Positions 23,284 through 28,529 of a stretch of DNA of 28,529 bases are shown piece by piece. A program made the translations under genes and the position numbers. The notes under the pieces are model-generated. The model was not told where the DNA came from, did not search any database, and worked only from the letters and a program-made list of their open reading frames with translations. Within the stretch, counting starts at the first letter, position 1; the number at the start of each line of letters is the position of its first letter. Source of the DNA: Leptospiraceae bacterium (GTDB taxonomy: Bacteria > Spirochaetota > Leptospiria > Turneriellales > Turneriellaceae). The DNA is taken from positions 1 through 28,529 of the forward strand of contig JAEUSA010000150.1 of NCBI GenBank assembly GCA_016788945.1, given 5' to 3'.

Positions 23284-23985
23284 TTATTTGATAAGTGAAC
23301 TGATCTGGCCGTCGCGCATCTCGAATACTGATTTCGCGTCTGAGGCGAGTTTGTGGTCATGCGTGACGAGCAGAATACCTTTGCCGCGGTCGTGTTCTTC
23401 GCGCAGGAGCTTTTTCACCCGCGCCACCGATTCGGGGTCAAGGTCACCTGAGGGTTCGTCGGCCAGAATGTACGCCGAATCTTTAATCAGTGCCCGCGCA
23501 ATCGCCGTTTTCTGCAATTGCCCGCCGGAAAGTTTGGTCGGGTATGACGCCAGCAGCTGGAACATGTCGAGTTTTTCGGCTAGGTATTTGAGCCTTTCTT
23601 GATAGTGATCGTCGATTTTGCCATGAGCCGCGACATAGGCAAAACGCAGATTTTCTTCGACCGTAAACCGCGACAGCATTTCGGAGAACTGGAAGATGAT
23701 TCCAAAATATTTACCGCGAATCTTCGCCTGCCTGCCGCGGCGCGCGCGCGTAATTTTGTACTTATCGATGAAGACATCGCCCTTCACGACACCGATGAGA
23801 CCTGCCACTGCAGTGATGAGGGTACTTTTTCCGCTACCCGAAGGGCCGATGATTGCCACGTAGTCGTTCGTGTTGATGTCGAGCGTCACACCCTTGAGCG
23901 CGTGCACGATTTCATGCGAGTTCTGCGCGCCGAACCCAGCCGAGAGCTGCTCGTAATCAATATGGATATCCAGAATGCGAATCAT
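23284..23985 (-). CDS. LolD/MacB-type ABC transporter ATPase
   Basis: This is a stand-alone ATPase of 233 residues. It has Walker A GPSGSGKST (47-55), Q-loop glutamine 99 (IIFQFSE), signature LSGGQ (152-156), Walker B YILADEPSGDLD (172-183) and the switch histidine 209 (LLVTHD). It belongs to the group that drives FtsX/MacB/LolCE-type permeases (LolD/MacB/FtsE). There is no permease beside it; the permease at 12784-14034 is of the right kind and lacks an ATPase. It begins the operon with the PdxB-like gene. Divergent from the TPR-like gene across 72 bases, which hold no recognisable promoter. Confidence 0.88.
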   Translation of the reverse strand: MIRILDIHIDYEQLSAGFGAQNSHEIVHALKGVTLDINTNDYVAIIGPSGSGKSTLITAVAGLIGVVKGDVFIDKYKITRARRGRQAKIRGKYFGIIFQFSEMLSRFTVEENLRFAYVAAHGKIDDHYQERLKYLAEKLDMFQLLASYPTKLSGGQLQKTAIARALIKDSAYILADEPSGDLDPESVARVKKLLREEHDRGKGILLVTHDHKLASDAKSVFEMRDGQISSLIK

Positions 23986-24057
23986 ACGCGATAGGCCCCT
24001 GTTTATTATGTCACATCAAGGGGTCAAACAGAACTGGCCTTTTGCCGATAATCGGTT

Positions 24058-24684
24058 ATGGAAATCCACAGCCTCCAGCAACTTGAAGCCAAAGGCGACC
24101 ACCGCCAAATACAGGCGATATTGGGTTCAGCCCGGCCGGCACAGAATCCGCAGCTATGGAAATACGCATCTGCCTATTATGTCAGACAGGGCATGGCCGG
24201 CAAATCGTTGGAATACTACTCGCTCTATTTGAAATCCACCACCGCCGAAATTCGCGACAAAGAAGCGGTTGAACTCGCCATTGAATGCGCCCACCGCCTG
24301 AACCGGGGTGCGCTGGTGCGCGAATATTTCGATGCACTGAGCACGGCAGAACGCGAATCACTGAGCGAACGCTGCCTCGGGCAGGTCGCGGCCGCTTATG
24401 TCGCTGCGGGCAAACTCTATGAGGCGGAGCAACTGGTGAGCTACTTGCGGCACAGAACCGGAGCACCGCAGCTGAAAGATTTCGACACACTGATCGCCGA
24501 AGAATTCGGCGGACGTAAAGGTGCACTCGACTTTATTAACCGTACTCCGGAAATTTCACCCTCGAGCCCGGCCAACGAACAGATCGGCCACGCGATGACG
24601 ATTGCCCTGGCGCACATCGCTACGGGCAACTACAGACAGGCAGAAAAAGTGCTGTTACTCTGCAAATCGCGCGTCGCGGCTTAA
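24058..24684 (+). CDS. TPR-like helical-repeat protein, unknown function
   Basis: The 208-residue soluble protein is almost entirely helical. Segments with spacing like tetratricopeptide repeats include QLWKYASAYYVRQGMAGKSLEYYSLYL, CLGQVAAAYVAAGKLYEAEQLV and AMTIALAHIATGNYRQAEKVLLL. These have the small-residue pattern of TPR helices A and B. No signal peptide is seen. Such repeats usually bind partner proteins. The start at 24058 has no clear Shine-Dalgarno. Downstream, hemN converges on it with 28 bases between. Confidence 0.7.
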   Translation: MEIHSLQQLEAKGDHRQIQAILGSARPAQNPQLWKYASAYYVRQGMAGKSLEYYSLYLKSTTAEIRDKEAVELAIECAHRLNRGALVREYFDALSTAERESLSERCLGQVAAAYVAAGKLYEAEQLVSYLRHRTGAPQLKDFDTLIAEEFGGRKGALDFINRTPEISPSSPANEQIGHAMTIALAHIATGNYRQAEKVLLLCKSRVAA

Positions 24685-24712
24685 TCGATAATACCGGCGT
24701 CTGAAACTTCGC

Positions 24713-26080
24713 TCAAATCGCTTTTGAAAACGCTTTTTGCCCGCTGCCCTTGCGGTAGGCATCGAACACTGCGGCAATATGACGAATAATGAAACTGCCG
24801 GTTTCACTGGTCGTGAAGCCTGCCTCGTCGAGAATACCATGACCGTCGGCGGCAAATTCTTTGAGCCGCTCAAGCTCGGCGGCAAAATGATCGGCAAAAC
24901 GAATACCGAATTGCTGTTCGACATCCGAAAAACGCACGCGGAAATTTGCCATCAATTGGGTAATGACTTCGTGGCGCAGGCGATCTTCGGCTGACATCAC
25001 AAAACCTTTTTCAAACCAGTTTTTACCGGTTTCAATCGCCGAACGATAGCCGGAAAGTTTGAGATGGTTTTGCATGTAGACGCCGGAGACAAAACCGATG
25101 GCGCTGGTGCCAAACGCCAACATATCGAGGGTCTTCTGCGTCGTATAACCCATAAAATTGCGGTGCAGTGTTTTATTTTTGAAAGCTTCGGTCAATGTGT
25201 CGCCGGGAAGGCCGAAATGATCCATGCCGATCTGCTCATAACCAAGCGCGGCGAAAGCCTGTCGCGCCGACAGATAGATTTTGAGTTTTTCGCTCGGTTC
25301 GGTGAGCGCCTTTTCGTCCATACGCCGCTGGTGGTGCTTGAGCCACGGCACGTGCGCGTAACTGAACAGCGCAATGCGCTCGGGTTTGAGTTCGGCAATG
25401 AAGTCGAGATTCGCTTTATAACTTTCGTTGGTCTGGTGCGGCAGTCCATAAATCAAGTCCAGATTCACCGAAGAGAAACCGAGCGCCCTGCTCTCGGCGA
25501 CTATGTCGCGTATGCGCTGGACATCCTGAGGACGGTTAACCGCTTCGAGCACCTTGGGTGTGACATCCTGCACACCGTAGCTCACGCGGTTAAAGCCTAA
25601 CTGCTTCAAATGCGTGAGATAACCATCGCTCAGCACCGCGGGGTCGAGTTCGACGGAAAGTTCGGCGTCGGGGGTAAACGCAAAATATTGATGCAAGCCG
25701 GCAAAGAGGCGATTCCAATCGCTGAGCCGGAGAAAATTCGGCGTGCCCCCGCCAAAGTGCAGCTGGCTGACACGCGGTTTGAATTCCATCATGTCGGTCT
25801 TGGCTTTGATTTCGGCGAGTAACAGGGGAATATATTCGTCGAGCACCTCTATCTTGCGCGACAGCAAAACATTACAGCCGCAATAGAGGCACAGATTTTC
25901 ACAAAACGGCAAGTGAATATAGACAGAAACAGGCCTATCGGGTTCGCACTTGCGGTAGCTGTCTAACAGCGCTGCATCGTCAAGGGGGACAAACTCGAGC
26001 GCGGTCGGGTAGGATGTATAACGGGGAACCGGGGAATTATAGCCGGAAATCAGCCTTTCGACCGTCGCATTGTCGAGCAT
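24713..26080 (-). CDS. hemN: Oxygen-independent coproporphyrinogen III oxidase
   Basis: The 455-residue radical SAM enzyme converts coproporphyrinogen III to protoporphyrinogen IX without oxygen. It has PRYTSYPTA (19-27), the 4Fe-4S motif CENLCLYCGC with cysteines 60, 64, 67 and 69, LHFGGGTPNFL, VSYGVQD, VNLDLIYGLPHQT, YAHVPWLKHHQ, IGMDHFGLPGD and LHRNFMGYTTQ. The last two and the length match true HemN rather than HemW. The start is ATG at 26080. It is transcribed alone and divergent from the dienoyl-CoA reductase-like gene. It suggests heme synthesis under low oxygen, and so a facultative or microaerobic lifestyle. Confidence 0.95.
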   Translation of the reverse strand: MLDNATVERLISGYNSPVPRYTSYPTALEFVPLDDAALLDSYRKCEPDRPVSVYIHLPFCENLCLYCGCNVLLSRKIEVLDEYIPLLLAEIKAKTDMMEFKPRVSQLHFGGGTPNFLRLSDWNRLFAGLHQYFAFTPDAELSVELDPAVLSDGYLTHLKQLGFNRVSYGVQDVTPKVLEAVNRPQDVQRIRDIVAESRALGFSSVNLDLIYGLPHQTNESYKANLDFIAELKPERIALFSYAHVPWLKHHQRRMDEKALTEPSEKLKIYLSARQAFAALGYEQIGMDHFGLPGDTLTEAFKNKTLHRNFMGYTTQKTLDMLAFGTSAIGFVSGVYMQNHLKLSGYRSAIETGKNWFEKGFVMSAEDRLRHEVITQLMANFRVRFSDVEQQFGIRFADHFAAELERLKEFAADGHGILDEAGFTTSETGSFIIRHIAAVFDAYRKGSGQKAFSKAI

Positions 26081-26196
26081 TGAGGTTTAAACGCGTGCAA
26101 AACGACGCGCGTCAAGCTGCGGTAGGCGCGCCGTCAGCAAGTTGTAACACTCGGTTGACATATTCTGAGATTTGGCTTGCCGTAAAGTTGCGTCAC

Positions 26197-26226
26197 TGAT
26201 TAATTGATTAACAGATCTATTAATCA
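26197..26226. promoter_or_regulatory. Inverted repeat TGATTAAT-N14-ATTAATCA
   Basis: Eight perfect pairs (26197-26204 with 26219-26226) sit in the AT-rich promoter region of the following gene, just before its ribosome site. TGATTAA is also repeated directly (26197-26203 and 26205-26211). The rest of the 162-base gap between hemN and the oxidoreductase holds a TTGACA at 26153-26158 with no convincing -10 box. Confidence 0.45.
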
Positions 26227-26231
26227 TTATT

Positions 26232-26236
26232 GGAGG
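26232..26236 (+). promoter_or_regulatory. Ribosome binding site of the NADH:flavin oxidoreductase gene
   Basis: GGAGG lies six bases before the ATG at 26243 and decides this start over the upstream open frame from 26204. Confidence 0.7.
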
Positions 26237-26242
26237 TTTCCC

Positions 26243-28297
26243 ATGTCCCATTACAAACACCTGCTTGAACCGGCATCGATTCGGCACCTTAAGCTCAAGA
26301 ACCGCATCGTCAAACCGGCGCAGTGGTTGGTTTATGCCGAAGCCGATGGTTCAGTCGGCGAGCGCGCCATCGCTTTTTATGAGGCGATAGCCAAGGGCGG
26401 GGTTGGCCTCGTGACCGTTGAAGAGAGCATATGCGATTTTCCGCAAGGCGCGAGTGCAATGCCGCACATTCGCCTCGACGACGATAAGTTTCTCCCGGGT
26501 CTAACCCGCCTCGCGCAGGCAATCCACAGCCATGACGCCCGGGCAATTGTGCAGATTACACATGCAGGCCCCGCGCATAACCCGCTCGTGGGCGGCGAAG
26601 CCATTGCACCCTCGCGCCTCGAACCACCAGCCGAACCGGTATTCGCCATTGCGCACGAACTCACTAAAGAAGAAATCGCGGCGCTGGTCGAAAAATTTGC
26701 GCAGGCGGCATTGCGCGTCAAAAATGCCGGCTTCGACGGCGTAGAGTTGCATATGGCGCACTATGCACTGATCAATGCGTTTCTCTCACGCGTACAAAAC
26801 AAGCGCAGCGATGAATATGGCGCGGCTTCGCTCGAAACACGCTCGCGTTTTTCGCGCGAAATTCTTAAGCGTGCACGCGCCCTCTGCGGTCAGGACTTTA
26901 TCATCGGCATTCGCATGAGCAACAAAGAATGGGGTCATGAACTCGGCACAACCAACGCCGAGGCCGTCGAATTTGCGAAAATTTTCGAGACCAATGGCGC
27001 CGACTACATTCAGGTGAGTGCCTACGGTTATGGCGCTTATGCACTCTGTGCGTTGCCCGAACTCGTCACCTACCCCGAGGTGCCGGCCGAGGTAAAAGAT
27101 TTTGCCGATCGCATTCCGCATGGCGCGCTGGTCCCCGAAACCGAAGCCATCAAGAAGGCCGTGAAAATCCCAGTGTCGGCCGTGGGTTATCTGGATCCCA
27201 AAGCGGCGGAAAAGGTACTGAAAGACGGTAAAGCCGATCTGATCTGTTTCGGCCGCCGGCTGATGGCCGACCCCGAGCTACCGCTCAAACTCGCCGCGGG
27301 CCGTGAAGATGAAATTCGCCCCTGCCTTCGCTGCAATGTATGTCTTTCAGACATTCTGCTCGCGCAGCCGGCGCGCTGCCGCATCAACCCGTTCATGGGC
27401 AATGAAGCCACACTAAAAATTTCGCCGGCGGCAAAACAGAAAACGGTAATGATTGTGGGTGCGGGCCCGGCCGGCATGGAGGCGGCGCGCGTCGCCGCCG
27501 AACGCGGCCATCATGTCATGCTCTATGATAAATCCGCCGACCTCGGTGGCTTGGTGCCGATGGCATCTTTTATCAAAGGTGCGGGCGTCGCCGATAACCT
27601 CATGAAGATGGTACCGTGGTACCGCCATGAATTCAAACGTCTTGGCGTGGAGCTGCACCTTGGCGTGCAGGTCGACGCCGAACTCGTGAATCTTCTCGAA
27701 CCCGATGCTCTCGTTCTGGCGCTCGGCGGCAAACCGGTGTTACCGAAAATCGCCGGCATCGATTCGCCGAACGTGATCACTACGGAAAACCTGAAAAAAT
27801 CCGCGGCACCGTATCTGCATCTTTTGGGTTCGAAACTCATGTCTGCACTCACCAAAGTGTATCTGCCGGTAAAAGATAGTGTGGCGATTATTGGTGGTGA
27901 TCTTGCAGGTCTCGAGGCGGCGGAGTTTTTCATCAAACGCGGCCGCAAAGTTACGATCATGGAAACCGGCCCACAACCGGGTGCGGGCATGCCACTCGTT
28001 TGGCTCGTGCGCCTGATGCCGTGGCTCGCGGCAAAGAATGTCGCGATGCATGTGGGGGTTAAGATCGACCGCATTACGGGCGAAGGCGTTGAGATTACCG
28101 GCGCCGATGGCAAGGCAGCGAAAATTGCCGCCGAGACCGTGATGGTGATGCCGAGCTACGAACGCAACGATCAGCTCGACAGCCAATTCGGCAAACTCAA
28201 ACTCAAGCCCATCGTTGTCGGCGATGCGCTTGGCGGGGCGCCGCGCTACATTCAGGGCGCTATTCTTGACGGCGCAAAGGCCGGGGCAGAAGTCTAA
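26243..28297 (+). CDS. NADH:flavin oxidoreductase, 2,4-dienoyl-CoA reductase-like
   Basis: This 684-residue enzyme has three parts: an old-yellow-enzyme barrel (about 1-340, with NRIVKPAQW, GVGLVTVEE, ITHAGPAHN, GFDGVELHMAHYALINAFLS), a 4Fe-4S site, and FAD and NAD domains. The cluster cysteines are 361, 364, 367 and 379, a C-x2-C-x2-C-x11-C spacing close to trimethylamine dehydrogenase; E. coli FadH has x3 between the second and third. Flavin binding is at VGAGPAGMEAARVAAERGHHV, and NADH binding at IIGGDLAGLEAAEF. The likely role is reduction of conjugated dienoyl- or enoyl-CoA in unsaturated fatty-acid breakdown. The substrate is not fixed by sequence. ppsA follows after 40 bases. Confidence 0.88.
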   Translation: MSHYKHLLEPASIRHLKLKNRIVKPAQWLVYAEADGSVGERAIAFYEAIAKGGVGLVTVEESICDFPQGASAMPHIRLDDDKFLPGLTRLAQAIHSHDARAIVQITHAGPAHNPLVGGEAIAPSRLEPPAEPVFAIAHELTKEEIAALVEKFAQAALRVKNAGFDGVELHMAHYALINAFLSRVQNKRSDEYGAASLETRSRFSREILKRARALCGQDFIIGIRMSNKEWGHELGTTNAEAVEFAKIFETNGADYIQVSAYGYGAYALCALPELVTYPEVPAEVKDFADRIPHGALVPETEAIKKAVKIPVSAVGYLDPKAAEKVLKDGKADLICFGRRLMADPELPLKLAAGREDEIRPCLRCNVCLSDILLAQPARCRINPFMGNEATLKISPAAKQKTVMIVGAGPAGMEAARVAAERGHHVMLYDKSADLGGLVPMASFIKGAGVADNLMKMVPWYRHEFKRLGVELHLGVQVDAELVNLLEPDALVLALGGKPVLPKIAGIDSPNVITTENLKKSAAPYLHLLGSKLMSALTKVYLPVKDSVAIIGGDLAGLEAAEFFIKRGRKVTIMETGPQPGAGMPLVWLVRLMPWLAAKNVAMHVGVKIDRITGEGVEITGADGKAAKIAAETVMVMPSYERNDQLDSQFGKLKLKPIVVGDALGGAPRYIQGAILDGAKAGAEV

Positions 28298-28337
28298 GCA
28301 GCGCTTGGCACGGGCAAAATTGACCGAGAGGTAACAC

Positions 28338-28529
28338 ATGGCAAGATGGATTATCCCCTTTAACGAAATTCATATCGAAGACGTCGGCATCGTCGGCGGC
28401 AAGAATGCTTCGCTCGGCGAAATGTTCCGCGAACTCAAGGCCAAAGGCGTACGCGTGCCCGACGGTTTTGCCGTAACCGCCGAAGCGTTCCGCGAATTCT
28501 TTCGCGCCACGGGCCTCGACACTGAAGTG
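28338..28529 (+). CDS. ppsA: Phosphoenolpyruvate synthase (5' part, cut by window edge)
   Basis: 64 codons are visible, beginning MARWIIPFNEIHIEDVGIVG, then GKNASLGEMFRELKAKGVRVPDGFAVTAEAFREFF. This is the N-terminus of the ATP-grasp domain of PEP synthase, which makes PEP from pyruvate and ATP for gluconeogenesis. GAGAGG lies shortly before the ATG at 28338. The catalytic histidine and PEP-binding parts are outside the window, so pyruvate phosphate dikinase relatives cannot be fully excluded, although the VGGKNASLGEM start is typical of PpsA. Confidence 0.88.
   Translation, partial: MARWIIPFNEIHIEDVGIVGGKNASLGEMFRELKAKGVRVPDGFAVTAEAFREFFRATGLDTEV

Noticed and set aside
1..28529. tRNA, rRNA, known riboswitches, insertion sequences
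   Set aside because: I looked for typical tRNA arms, transposase-like proteins and terminal inverted repeats around genes and saw none I could support; a covariance-model search would be needed to exclude small RNAs.

Overview
The window carries about 25 protein genes on both strands, closely packed and moderately GC-rich. It suggests a Gram-negative-type bacterium that makes lipoproteins and has an outer membrane: lgt, three lipobox proteins, a MacB-type permease with an adaptor, and a SPOR protein. I place it in the spirochaete order Leptospirales, probably a Turneriella- or Leptonema-like organism. This rests on the gene mix (several genes for fatty-acid and acyl-CoA use, a cyclase fused to a transporter, small lipoproteins) and on the base composition. 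It is an inference; no rRNA or tRNA gene is visible to confirm it.

Layout: 1-2000 holds lgt (cut by the left edge), a small DUF4190-like membrane protein, a small lipoprotein and a one-helix membrane protein. 2021-4715 holds a SirB1-like transglutaminase-fold protein converging on an atypical pyruvate kinase. 4981-7132 holds scoA-scoB (3-ketoacid CoA-transferase) converging on a short-chain dehydrogenase. 7154-10417 is more accessory: a probable tandem ribbon-helix-helix protein, the radical-SAM protein YgiQ, a palindromic element and a lone Panacea-domain protein. 10508-11734 is a crotonyl-CoA carboxylase/reductase (ccr) homologue. Its last codons form a hairpin, and two diverged copies follow downstream. 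11996-14034 is a membrane-fusion protein plus MacB-like permease without an ATPase. 14047-16457 is argF, a SPOR protein and coaE on the minus strand. 16556-20121 is an acyl-CoA synthetase and two lipoproteins. 20140-23985 is an ammonium transporter fused to an adenylate cyclase, a PdxB-like dehydrogenase and a LolD/MacB-type ATPase. 24058-28529 is a TPR-like protein, hemN, an NADH:flavin oxidoreductase of the dienoyl-CoA reductase type and the start of ppsA.

Metabolic reading: acyl-CoA synthetase, dienoyl-CoA reductase-like enzyme, SCOT, Ccr, PEP synthase and coaE fit growth on fatty acids, with carbon moving through acyl-CoAs to PEP. The genes are scattered rather than in one operon, so this is a thematic link only.

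The two observations most worth following are the duplicated ccr 3' end at 11708-11944 and the Amt-adenylate cyclase fusion at 20140-22194. In the first, a hairpin and a short peptide are both kept while almost every silent position has changed. In the second, transporter and cyclase both keep their full sets of key residues.
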